36,089 nucleotides of DNA from Pirellulales bacterium (GTDB taxonomy: Bacteria > Planctomycetota > Planctomycetia > Pirellulales > Thermoguttaceae). Both the position numbers and the translations under genes were made by a program. Shown in pieces: positions 1 to 7,324 of the stretch. The notes beneath the pieces were generated by a model. That model was given only the letters and a program-made list of their open reading frames with translations. It did not search any database and was not told the DNA's origin. Positions within the stretch are counted from its first letter, which is position 1. Each line of letters opens with the position of its first letter. Where the stretch lies: positions 1-36,089 of the forward strand of contig JAFGRD010000082.1 of the NCBI GenBank assembly GCA_016935315.1, in the 5' to 3' direction.

Positions 1-55
1 CGCGCCCAAGCCCCCACCCCGCCGCTCGCCCCCGCGTAGCCTTCCCCCGACTCCC

Positions 56-589
56 TCACCCCCGCGACACCCTTCCCTGGGCAATGCACTTCACCGGACG
101 GTTACGATCATACTGCGGGTCTTCGGTATTGTCGACATGTGCGTCGAAGTACGCCTCGGCGTTTGTGTATACCATTTGCGTAAACGACACACGAGGCGTC
201 AACACCAATTCACCAGGACGAAGTACGAGCATATTTTTCATGTTACATACGCTCCGCGGGCGTGAGATACGCCGTCCTTTTTGTTCCAGGCCGAGGTCAT
301 AAACGTAAGCGTGATCCTTCCTGGAGGAGCACAACGCCAGCCTGGCGCTCCTGGTGCGTACTGCGACCTTCTCCACATACACCGTGACTCCAGCAGGAAG
401 CGGGTCCGTGCCTTGCAGCACAACGAACGTGTCAGACCTTTCTTCCGACGCCACATTCTGTTGGCCTGGAGCCTTTACCGTTCTTTCCGCAAGCCCTGTT
501 TCCTCACTGCCGCAAGTGCGCGCACGCATGAGCAGGCCGATGGCCAGGCCAGCGCCGAATACCAGAGCGACGATCGTTCGAAGGACCAC
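56..589 (-). CDS. Hypothetical membrane-anchored or secreted protein
   Basis: This is a 177-residue protein that I do not recognise. I chose the GTG start at 587-589 because a clear AAGGAG lies 7 nt upstream of it. An upstream in-frame TTG at 640 would add 17 strongly basic residues and has no ribosome site. From the GTG the protein begins directly with a hydrophobic stretch (about residues 2-22) that ends near RARTCGSEE, so it is either a signal peptide or a single membrane anchor. The rest is polar and rich in V, T and R, with no motif I can name; it could be a small beta-rich periplasmic domain. It lies 157 bp downstream of the oxidoreductase gene on the same strand and may be the last gene of that run. 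No function is proposed. Confidence 0.6.
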   Translation of the reverse strand: MVLRTIVALVFGAGLAIGLLMRARTCGSEETGLAERTVKAPGQQNVASEERSDTFVVLQGTDPLPAGVTVYVEKVAVRTRSARLALCSSRKDHAYVYDLGLEQKGRRISRPRSVCNMKNMLVLRPGELVLTPRVSFTQMVYTNAEAYFDAHVDNTEDPQYDRNRPVKCIAQGRVSRG

Positions 590-746
590 AACGATTCTCC
601 TTATCCGGATCGACCGCTTTCTCTTTGAGTTGATCGACAAACGCTACATTGCGACTCACGCTGCCATAAGTTGGTGGCGCCAATGTTCCAGACAGAATCA
701 ACAGACCTACCATTCGCAGTCTGATGACGATGCGAGCTCCATCAGA

Positions 747-2186
747 TCAGAGGTGTCTATTGATGTTAGCGTTTTGAACGATCAAGTCCGCCAGCGGATG
801 CTCCCACGGTGTGCGATAGGGACGCCGCAAGAGCTTTGTGGCTTCCTGGTCATCGATTATGATGCGCTGCTGCGGATCGTAGCATAGAGGCCGGCCGCCA
901 AGTTGCATCGAGAGATTGGCGAGAACGCAACTGGCGGTCGAGATGTGGCCTTGTTCGATGTCGGCGATCGGTCGCTTTCGCGTTTCGACGGCGGCGAGGA
1001 AGTCGAGCATGTGTCGTCGAGTGGCGGGCGCTGCGTTCAGTTCGATGCCCTGTTCCGTGACATCTTCAGGATACTGTTCGCGCTCGTAGAGACACTCGAA
1101 ATGCATCGGCTTGGCGTTGTTGCCGCGGGGCATGAAATCGGCCCGCATCGTACTGGCTTTCAACGTGCCTTGGTCCCCGTAGATGAACAGCGCCCATGGA
1201 TAGTCGGGGTCGGGAGGGCTACCCCAGGACCGATGCTGCCAGACGGCGTTGAAGTTATCGTACTCGAAGGTGGCCGTTTGCGTATCCGCGATATTCGACT
1301 TGCCTTCCTTCTGCACGTAGATGCCGCCGGTCGAAGTGATACGGTTTGGCCAACCCAGGTCGAGCATCCACCTTGCAGTGTCCAGCATGTGGACACACAT
1401 GTCTCCCATGATTCCGTTGCCGTATTCCATGAAGGTGCGCCACCACCGCTTGTGAGGCAATCCGTCATAGGGACGAAGCGGGGCCGGCCCCGTCCACATT
1501 TCATAGTCGAGATGATCCGGCACGGGTTGGACCGGCGGGTTGCCGTTGGCACGCATGTGGAAATAACAACACATCTCGACGTGTCCAATCGTGCCAAGCA
1601 GACCTGCGTCGACAACTTGCTTCTTGACGTCGATCAGATGGGGTGTGCTTTTTCGCTGCGTGCCAACCTGGACGACGCGTCCATGTTTGCGCGCTGCGTC
1701 GACCATCGCCTCGCCTTCGCACACGTCCACACTGACAGGCTTCTGAACATACACGTCCGCACCGGCCTCGACGGCGGCAATCATCTGCAACGCGTGCCAG
1801 TGGTCGGGCGCACCGACGAGGACGATGTCCAGGTCTTTCTCTTTCAGCATCTCACGATAGTCGCCATAGGTTCGAGGCTTCCTGGCAGACTTCCGTCGCT
1901 GCCCGTGTATCTCGACGGCCTCGGCCAGCATTCGCTGATCCGGATCGCAGATCGATACGACTTCCACCGGAGCTACCTGCATGAGCCGCCAAAGGTCGCT
2001 CTTGCCGTACCACCCGGCGCCGATGAGTCCAACACGCTTGGGTCGGTCCGCCGCCATCTCCATGGCATCCGCATGGAACGCGGAGAGCGCCAGTGACGCG
2101 GCCCCGGCTTGCAGAAATCGGCGACGACTAATGTGAGAGGGCGTGGTTCGTGCTATATCGGGGCCTGTGATCTCGGGATCGTGCAT
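747..2186 (-). CDS. Tat-exported Gfo/Idh/MocA family oxidoreductase
   Basis: This is a 479-residue NAD(P)-dependent sugar or cyclitol dehydrogenase-like protein. The ATG at 2186 follows an AAGGAT ribosome site and places a twin-arginine signal at residues 20-40 (SRRRFLQAG). The Rossmann nucleotide-binding loop is at 53-61 (GLIGAGWYG). The family's conserved 'EKP' motif appears as QKP at 148-150, keeping the lysine. The C-terminal part matches the alpha/beta substrate-binding domain of planctomycete paralogues (SWGSPP, GDMCVHMLD and RRHMLDFL segments). In this family the Tat signal indicates export of the folded, cofactor-loaded enzyme. It lies 71 bp downstream of the ThuA-DUF1080 gene, and together these suggest oxidation of sugars at the envelope, for example through 3-keto-glycosides. 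Substrate is unknown. The last residues (IVQNANINRHL) are encoded by a repeat arm and are probably not ancestral. Confidence 0.93.
   Translation of the reverse strand: MHDPEITGPDIARTTPSHISRRRFLQAGAASLALSAFHADAMEMAADRPKRVGLIGAGWYGKSDLWRLMQVAPVEVVSICDPDQRMLAEAVEIHGQRRKSARKPRTYGDYREMLKEKDLDIVLVGAPDHWHALQMIAAVEAGADVYVQKPVSVDVCEGEAMVDAARKHGRVVQVGTQRKSTPHLIDVKKQVVDAGLLGTIGHVEMCCYFHMRANGNPPVQPVPDHLDYEMWTGPAPLRPYDGLPHKRWWRTFMEYGNGIMGDMCVHMLDTARWMLDLGWPNRITSTGGIYVQKEGKSNIADTQTATFEYDNFNAVWQHRSWGSPPDPDYPWALFIYGDQGTLKASTMRADFMPRGNNAKPMHFECLYEREQYPEDVTEQGIELNAAPATRRHMLDFLAAVETRKRPIADIEQGHISTASCVLANLSMQLGGRPLCYDPQQRIIIDDQEATKLLRRPYRTPWEHPLADLIVQNANINRHL
758..787 (+). repeat. Decayed single arm of the 103-bp inverted-repeat element
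   Basis: The sequence beginning TATTGATGTT matches the left arm of the complete copy at 13718-13820 at 24 of its first 30 positions, then the similarity fades. No matching right arm is found nearby, so only half an element remains. It lies inside the 3' end of the oxidoreductase gene and encodes part of that protein's last residues. Confidence 0.55.
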
Positions 2187-2257
2187 TGTCTTATCCTTGT
2201 TGATGTTGGTTCGCTGGAATCCGTAGGATTGTGCAAGTGTCTTCGGGACCTGCATTC

Positions 2258-3769
2258 TCAGAAGTCTGTATCGGCTTCCTGTATATCGAGCTCCTTGATC
2301 CACGCATTACGGTAAAGCACTTCATGTCCCTCACACTGGAGCTTGAGGCCACCCGGAACGTCCGTGATCCCCTCTCCATTCTGATTGCCCCCATCAATCC
2401 CCGAGTTCGCACCGCCCCAGACCTTTTGGATTCTATGGTTCGTATGCGCCTTGACTGAGTTGAAGTACATAGAGACCAAAGCCTTTTCAACGAGTGTTCC
2501 GTCCTTGAAACGGGCTGCCCGGAAATTGATGTCATAGGCATTCCATTTCCCCGTACCGTTGTAGGCATGATAAGGCCCCACTGCTTCGTTGATCACTGCC
2601 GCCATGCCGTGCTTACCCGGATCACCGTCGAGCACTTGTATCTCATACCGATTCTGCAGATACACGCCACTGTTGCCCCCCTTCTTGGGAACCAGGAATT
2701 CGATATGCAGCCGGAAATCCCGGTACTTCTTCTTCGTGACGATATCCGCCGCCCCGTACTTGCCTCCGTCAGCGGCCGGGTCATGCGAGACCAAGACCTT
2801 GCCAGGGTCGACGGGATCATCGACGATCTTCCACTTAATCGGCAGGGAGGAGCTGAAGCGAGGCCCTTCCCAGTAGGTCCATTGTTCGTCCAGCAACCGG
2901 CGGGTGCCGTCAATCAGAACGTCGGCCCCTTTCGGCGGCAGTGATCCAATGCCGATCGCCCCGACGGCACCGTCGTCAGTGTGTTGTCCTTTTCCCTTGC
3001 GAGAAGGCGCGGCCCATTTCACCGCGTTGGCCATGATCTTGCGAATGTTCTTGTCGTAGAAGACAGGATTGGTTTCATGTCCCACCATGAAATAGAACAC
3101 GCGGCCTTTGCCGACGGTCCAGCAATAGCCTTGATGCGAGGGGTCCACTCCTCCACCCTTGAGCTTGGCAACCCCGTCAAAGACAATGGACTCCGGCTCA
3201 GGCACCTGATACGGATCGCTGTATCGCTCGTCATGGTTGATGGTGAATTCCGGTGCGACTCCCATGGCGATGGGATGCTCCTTGTCGGTCACTGTGATCT
3301 TCAGGGTTGTGCTATCGAGCACATAGGCCTTGAACGAACAGCGGCTGGCCATCAGTCTCTTGTTTGGCCGGGACGCATGGGCAGAGTGCAAGGCAATGAA
3401 CCCCATGCCCTCTTCCTTGACGCGTTTCTCGATCTTGTCCACCAGCGCGTCCTGAACGTCCCGGTGCCGTTTGTGGCCCCACCAGATTAGCACATCGGCC
3501 CGATTCAAGAGTTCGTCCGGCAGTCCCTGGTCCGGATCCTCGATGCCCGCACGAACGACCTCCCAGCCTATCAGGCCGGCTAGGCCCTCGGCTACGGCTC
3601 CGTTGATATCGTGAGGATACACCTCCTTGGGGGCTGACCCTTCTGACCAGACCACGACGCAACGCTCCTGCTCGTCACCCAGCACCGTCTTGCATGAGGC
3701 CAGGCACATCACACAGACACCAGTGAGCAACAACGAAATCGACCAACGCAATTGACGCTGTCTGTTCAT
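2258..3769 (-). CDS. ThuA-like domain fused to DUF1080 (3-keto-disaccharide hydrolase-like) lipoprotein
   Basis: The protein has 503 residues. The ATG at 3769 follows AAAGGAA. A hydrophobic signal ends in a lipobox, LASC at 23-26, so Cys26 is probably lipidated. About residues 35-245 form a ThuA-like, glutamine-amidotransferase-fold domain (VLIWWGHKRH, IALHSAHASRP, and YFMVGHETNPVF toward its end). About residues 290-500 form the DUF1080/LamG-like sandwich, with the signature FRLHIEF, GGNSGVYLQNRYEIQVLDG. DUF1080 proteins include 3-keto-disaccharide hydrolases, and ThuA homologues are implicated in disaccharide utilisation, so the fusion suggests processing of oxidised glycosides at the cell surface. 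The downstream Gfo/Idh/MocA gene would be a plausible partner to generate or reduce keto-sugars. Its start codon overlaps the stop of a short upstream coding remnant (ATGA), which suggests coupled translation. Confidence 0.93.
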   Translation of the reverse strand: MNRQRQLRWSISLLLTGVCVMCLASCKTVLGDEQERCVVVWSEGSAPKEVYPHDINGAVAEGLAGLIGWEVVRAGIEDPDQGLPDELLNRADVLIWWGHKRHRDVQDALVDKIEKRVKEEGMGFIALHSAHASRPNKRLMASRCSFKAYVLDSTTLKITVTDKEHPIAMGVAPEFTINHDERYSDPYQVPEPESIVFDGVAKLKGGGVDPSHQGYCWTVGKGRVFYFMVGHETNPVFYDKNIRKIMANAVKWAAPSRKGKGQHTDDGAVGAIGIGSLPPKGADVLIDGTRRLLDEQWTYWEGPRFSSSLPIKWKIVDDPVDPGKVLVSHDPAADGGKYGAADIVTKKKYRDFRLHIEFLVPKKGGNSGVYLQNRYEIQVLDGDPGKHGMAAVINEAVGPYHAYNGTGKWNAYDINFRAARFKDGTLVEKALVSMYFNSVKAHTNHRIQKVWGGANSGIDGGNQNGEGITDVPGGLKLQCEGHEVLYRNAWIKELDIQEADTDF

Positions 3770-3922
3770 AGCAACGTTCCTTTCTTCTCCGCAAAGAACG
3801 AGTCCAGTAATTCCCACGTTCGTTCGATCAACTCGCGACCGCCTTCGGGGCCCACCTCCGTGCTCTCGGGGATCGCCCCGTAGGCGCGTATAGTGCAACC
3901 GAGCTTTGATACATCGTTCTCA
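3766..3922 (-). pseudogene. Short coding remnant with no obvious start, translationally coupled to the ThuA-DUF1080 gene
   Basis: Between the sialidase-like gene's stop (3923-3925) and the next ATG (3767-3769), one frame reads about 50 plausible residues, including CTIRAYGAIPESTEVGPEGG and then RELIERTWELLDSFF. The composition is protein-like, with an amphipathic helix at the end, and the frame stops exactly in an ATGA overlap with the following gene. The frame stays open upstream only by running antiphase through the end of the sialidase gene, and I see no credible start with a ribosome site. It resembles the C-terminal tail of a larger protein, perhaps a flavodoxin-like reductase, although that is only an impression. 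It may be a deletion remnant or a small leader-like ORF. Confidence 0.35.
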
Positions 3923-5032
3923 TCATTTTCTGGTTTCGAGATCAGCCATGTAGATCGCTGTAATCGTTTTGCCGTCGGCGTCTTTCTCGTGCGAAGAGTA
4001 CCATGATACCAGCGCACGGGTCGGACCTAGTTCCACGAACCCCGGATAGGAAGTGTCGCCGCCGCTGGGCAACTCGGCGAACTCGGTAAGTAGGGCTTGC
4101 TCGGTTTTGGCGTGCGGGTCGAGCCAGTAGAGGGCCGTTTGGGGGCCGCGGTTGCCGACCAAGGCTGCGCCGGACTTGCGCCCTCCGACGACGATGCGAT
4201 CGCCCCATCTCGTTATCAGCGGGCCGCCAACATAACGGTCGAAGTCGCGACGCTCCCATCTCGTGTAGGGAAGACTTGATCGAAGGAATTGGGCCTTGTC
4301 GCCGCCGCGACGGCCGACGCCCAGAATGGTGCCGTCGGGCTCGAACAGAAAGGCGGTTTCGTCTCCTCGCTGCTGCTGAAACAGCGTGCGTTTCCGCCAG
4401 ATCAGCCCGTCGTCGCTTTCCAGCATCGCCGACTCGACGATTGCCCCTTCGCCCAGCGCCGTCATGTCGAATTCACGGTTGCGCCGCCCACACAGATAAG
4501 CTTTGCCATTGAAGGTACTCGCTCGCCAGATGTAGTGTCCGAAGGTCCCCTCCAGCATGACCGGGCCGTGCCATTGTCTTCCATCGGCCGACCAGGCGGC
4601 GTAGCCAAGGTGTTTGTTCAAGGTGTAGTCGGATCGAGGCGGTGCCGCGTCGCCGCAATACCAGGTGCCCGTGTAGACGAACAGCTTGTCCTTGAAGACG
4701 AGGAAATGTGGGTCACGCGTATCCCGCTTGGTCACACGGAAACTATGCCCCTGAGCCCATTCTTTTCCATCGGAACTGGAGAGAATGATGACCGATGCGG
4801 TGGGGTAGACCGAGTGCCCGTCCGGGCAACTACGGAAGGTCAGCCACAACTGTCCCTGCCAGCGGACCAGATCGGTGAAGGCGTTGTGTTCACCGTTGTG
4901 GAAGACGCGGCGGACATTGGTTACTTCCACGCCGGGCCATTGGGCGGCAAGGATGGTCGGGGCGACCGGAATGGTGCAACACACAAGTGTGACCGCGCGA
5001 ATACGAAGATCTGTCGTGATGGTCGTCTTCAT
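3923..5032 (-). CDS. Secreted sialidase-like (BNR/Asp-box propeller) protein
   Basis: The protein has 369 residues. The ATG at 5032 has AGGAG 7 nt upstream, followed by a signal peptide of about 29 residues ending near TILAAQ. The body has several short degenerate Asp-box motifs: SSDGKEW, SADGRQW and SDDGLIW. These are typical of six-bladed propellers of the exo-sialidase/BNR class. RDPHFLVFKDKLFVY and RRDFDRYVGGPL are further propeller-like stretches. A true sialidase would need an arginine triad, which I cannot assign with confidence, so neuraminidase activity is not claimed; many planctomycete relatives are glycan-binding or act on other sugars. It lies 42 bp downstream of the glycosidase gene 5075-6907, on the same strand, and is probably cotranscribed with it. 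Confidence 0.85.
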   Translation of the reverse strand: MKTTITTDLRIRAVTLVCCTIPVAPTILAAQWPGVEVTNVRRVFHNGEHNAFTDLVRWQGQLWLTFRSCPDGHSVYPTASVIILSSSDGKEWAQGHSFRVTKRDTRDPHFLVFKDKLFVYTGTWYCGDAAPPRSDYTLNKHLGYAAWSADGRQWHGPVMLEGTFGHYIWRASTFNGKAYLCGRRNREFDMTALGEGAIVESAMLESDDGLIWRKRTLFQQQRGDETAFLFEPDGTILGVGRRGGDKAQFLRSSLPYTRWERRDFDRYVGGPLITRWGDRIVVGGRKSGAALVGNRGPQTALYWLDPHAKTEQALLTEFAELPSGGDTSYPGFVELGPTRALVSWYSSHEKDADGKTITAIYMADLETRK

Positions 5033-5074
5033 TGAAGTTCTCCTGAGTTCTTTGCGTTGTCTCAGAATGCCGGC

Positions 5075-6907
5075 TCACGGGTCCACGGTCAGAATCGAAT
5101 ACAGATCCAGTTGTGGCACGGCAACGGTTGCTCGGCCGTCTGCCCAGGTGATATCCAGTAGCATGCCGTCCGGCTGCATCGTCATGGATTTGGGGGTCCT
5201 TTTCAGGCGGATCGAGACCGTCAGCGGCCCGACCGGTTCGATCTTGGTGATTCCTCCGTCCGGTACGTCGGCGTGTGGTCCGGACGTATTCACCAGGTGA
5301 ATCGAGAGCCTTCCGTTTAACATTCGCGGACTGATATCGACACGCTTGCCGCCACGGACTTCGACAATCGGTGTAGGGAAGACTTCCTTCAGCACGCTTG
5401 GGAACGTGTCATCGACACTCTCAACAGCGACGATGGAGAAGTCGTCCTTCATCCCCAGTTCCCTTTTGAAAAGTGTGGCGGGCCCCGGGCCGATCAGCAG
5501 CAGGCCGCCGCCGGTTTTGGCATACGCCGCCAGCTCGTCGCGAAAGTCCGGTTCCAGGTGCTTCCAGCCCGGTACGATAATGAGGGGCCATTGGGGCATC
5601 TTGCCTTTCAGGTGATGCTCGCTAAGGATCTGCACGCCGTACTGGTTCTGCAGAATCTCAGTGAGGGCCCTGCGCAAAACGGCGACGCCGTTGCTACCTG
5701 ACCAATGAAAAAGTCGGGGGGATTCCCGATAGTGACCGGCGGTCGAGTACAGCAATGCGATCTGCGGCACGGCGACCGACCGATGGCAGTAGGCCTGCCG
5801 GTCCCGGCAAAACTGGGCAACCTCGGCCATCACGTCCATCTCGGCCAGATCGCGGACGGCGCCGTCCCGATCCTGCTTGAAGTAAGCTTGATACCCCCCA
5901 CCCAGGGCGAGCACGACCGCCGCTTCCTGCATAAGTTGCACGGACGGCTTCTGTTTGCGTGTCTTGCGGCTGAACGACCACGACATCAGATCCCAGGGTA
6001 CTGCCTGGTCTTCAAGGCACCGTCCGGCAAATCGGGCGGAGTTCACGCTGTCGTCAGGCGAGAAGTCGCCCGAGAGGCCCACCACGTTGGCCGACACCGG
6101 TTCGGGCATGTGATCGCTGAACGCCCAATTGCTGATCACCTGGAAGTCGGGATGCGACGACTCCAATTCGTCCACGTAGTGACGCAGGTAGCGGCGAAAA
6201 CCGTCTCGATGGAAGTCCATCCACTGATTCCAATAGGGTTCGCCGGCTTTGCGCGGAGCCGACTCGGCGTTCGTCTGCTTGCGGAATTCACGGATTGCCG
6301 TCTGGCCGTAGTCGGGTGTCGCCCCCCAGCAGTCGCCGTCGACCCAGACGCCGTCCACGCCGTACTCGCCTGCCAGCTCGCGGAGTTGAGGGATCATCAG
6401 CTCGTCGACATAGGGTCCGAACACGGACGTCGCTCTGCTGTCGGGTTTGCCGTCCGCGTTGACGGCCGCCCAATGTGGATGGGCGTGGGCGGCATGATCA
6501 TCCCACACGCCCGAGTAATGCATGAACAGGGCAACCCCTCGCTCGCGCGTCACGTCGCGCCAGACTCGCAGTGGATCGCCGACGAATCCGGGGGCCGGGT
6601 TGCCCACTCTGGTCGGATAGCTCGAATAGCCGCGATGACCTTTGCAGTCGATCTGGATGTAGTCGGGCCTGACCTTGTCGATGACCAGTGCGACCATTTC
6701 TCGCGTTGTCCGGGCTCCGACACGGCTGCAATCCTCGCCCGCGTGGAAGTCAAAATGGATGCCAAGGAAGGCGTCGCCCCGTTTCATTCGAGGTGGATCC
6801 GCGCCTTGAGACACGATCACATGCAGGCACACGAGGGCTGTACTGAGCACGACGGGCAGGAAGAACCGCATTCGGTAGGGAAAGCCAACAGATCGATCGG
6901 TTCTCAT
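5075..6907 (-). CDS. Secreted glycosidase-like TIM barrel with a beta-galactosidase-trimerisation-like domain
   Basis: The protein has 610 residues. I chose the ATG at 6907, which has CAGGAG upstream; a longer open frame runs on into the repeat element but lacks a ribosome site. The signal peptide is about residues 12-36. About residues 45-400 look like a TIM barrel of the GH29/GH42-like 'putative alpha-L-fucosidase' type, with HFDFHAGEDC, a barrel strand GVDGVWVDGDCWG at 183-195 (D190 and D192 are nucleophile candidates) and an ISNWAFSDHMPEP strand. About residues 400-520 carry a flavodoxin-like segment, LIIVPGWKHL followed by GGGLLLIGPGPA, as in beta-galactosidase trimerisation domains. A beta-sandwich closes the protein. 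It is probably the first gene of the minus-strand run down to the oxidoreductase. The exact GH family and substrate are not determined. Confidence 0.85.
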   Translation of the reverse strand: MRTDRSVGFPYRMRFFLPVVLSTALVCLHVIVSQGADPPRMKRGDAFLGIHFDFHAGEDCSRVGARTTREMVALVIDKVRPDYIQIDCKGHRGYSSYPTRVGNPAPGFVGDPLRVWRDVTRERGVALFMHYSGVWDDHAAHAHPHWAAVNADGKPDSRATSVFGPYVDELMIPQLRELAGEYGVDGVWVDGDCWGATPDYGQTAIREFRKQTNAESAPRKAGEPYWNQWMDFHRDGFRRYLRHYVDELESSHPDFQVISNWAFSDHMPEPVSANVVGLSGDFSPDDSVNSARFAGRCLEDQAVPWDLMSWSFSRKTRKQKPSVQLMQEAAVVLALGGGYQAYFKQDRDGAVRDLAEMDVMAEVAQFCRDRQAYCHRSVAVPQIALLYSTAGHYRESPRLFHWSGSNGVAVLRRALTEILQNQYGVQILSEHHLKGKMPQWPLIIVPGWKHLEPDFRDELAAYAKTGGGLLLIGPGPATLFKRELGMKDDFSIVAVESVDDTFPSVLKEVFPTPIVEVRGGKRVDISPRMLNGRLSIHLVNTSGPHADVPDGGITKIEPVGPLTVSIRLKRTPKSMTMQPDGMLLDITWADGRATVAVPQLDLYSILTVDP

Positions 6908-6995
6908 GTCGGGGGCTCCTGTTTGCAGAGGCAGTGCGGTCCTCGCAGTATTATTACATGCCCAGTGCCCACACGCCAGACCCTCGCCCTCGCGC

Positions 6996-7120
6996 ATTAT
7001 TGACGCTTGCACGCTCAATGCGCGAGGGCGACCCACGGGAGCCCGACTTGTCCGGCCTCCCGTGGGTCGGCCTGGGTCATTCACAATGCAAACATCAATA
7101 AGTCTGCAAGCGTCAATAAT
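6996..7120. repeat. Outer 16-bp perfect inverted arms enclosing copy A
   Basis: ATTATTGACGCTTGCA at 6996-7011 recurs as its exact reverse complement at 7105-7120. The left arm is also the end of the 103-bp element. The right arm is an additional copy lying just outside the element's other end, so copy A appears to be a nested or partly duplicated insertion. An additional inverted pair, CCTCGCGCAT at 6987-6996 with ATGCGCGAGG at 7018-7027, brackets the left arm. Confidence 0.6.
6998..7100 (-). repeat. 103-bp palindromic repeat element, copy A
   Basis: Read on the minus strand, this element matches copy B (13718-13820) at about 92 of 103 positions with no gaps. The ends are imperfect inverted repeats (TATTGACGCTTGCA versus TATTGATGTTTGCA). 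The centre is a 13-bp perfect hairpin, 7029-7041 pairing with 7057-7069 around a 15-nt loop. The pair C7034:G7064 is A:T in copy B, so the stem is conserved by a compensatory change. No encoded protein is visible. It is a candidate non-autonomous (MITE- or REP-like) element. Confidence 0.8.
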
Positions 7121-7324
7121 AATCAGTGGACCGGAGCACCTGTCTCTTCTCACGCCCTCTCCCACGATCGGAATTGGCCATGGCGGCCCGGCGGGGCGGA
7201 CGGCGAACGGCGCAAGCCCTTAACGGAGAAAAAGAACGGATTCACTGGTGGCGATTGGTGCGCGATGTTACAATGGTTGCCGTTATAGGTCAGGATCGTC
7301 CTTATTGATGTGGAAGAGCTAGCG

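Larger units (their letters stand above)
6908..7324. other. Divergent intergenic region carrying repeat copy A
   Basis: This 417-bp gap separates the glycosidase (minus) from the beta-helix lipoprotein (plus). It holds the 103-bp palindromic element at 6998-7100 and an extra pair of 16-bp inverted arms around it. I see no convincing gene in it. The promoters for both flanking genes should lie here, but no clear -35/-10 pair stands out. Confidence 0.6.

Noticed and set aside
903-2096. Plus-strand open frame opposite the Gfo/Idh/MocA gene
   Set aside because: There is no recognisable motif or ribosome site, and it lies wholly antisense to a gene with Tat signal and Rossmann motifs.
3923-5032. 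Assigning true neuraminidase activity to the propeller gene
   Set aside because: Asp-box-like motifs are visible, but I could not identify the arginine triad and catalytic tyrosine with confidence.
5705-7003. Plus-strand open frame opposite the glycosidase
   Set aside because: It is antisense shadow sequence, unusually rich in His and Arg, and runs through the glycosidase start into the intergenic repeat.
7029-7069. Hairpin in copy A as an intrinsic terminator
   Set aside because: The stem is strong, but no T-run follows on either strand and it lies between divergent gene starts, not after a gene. The matching hairpin in copy B shows it is part of a repeat.
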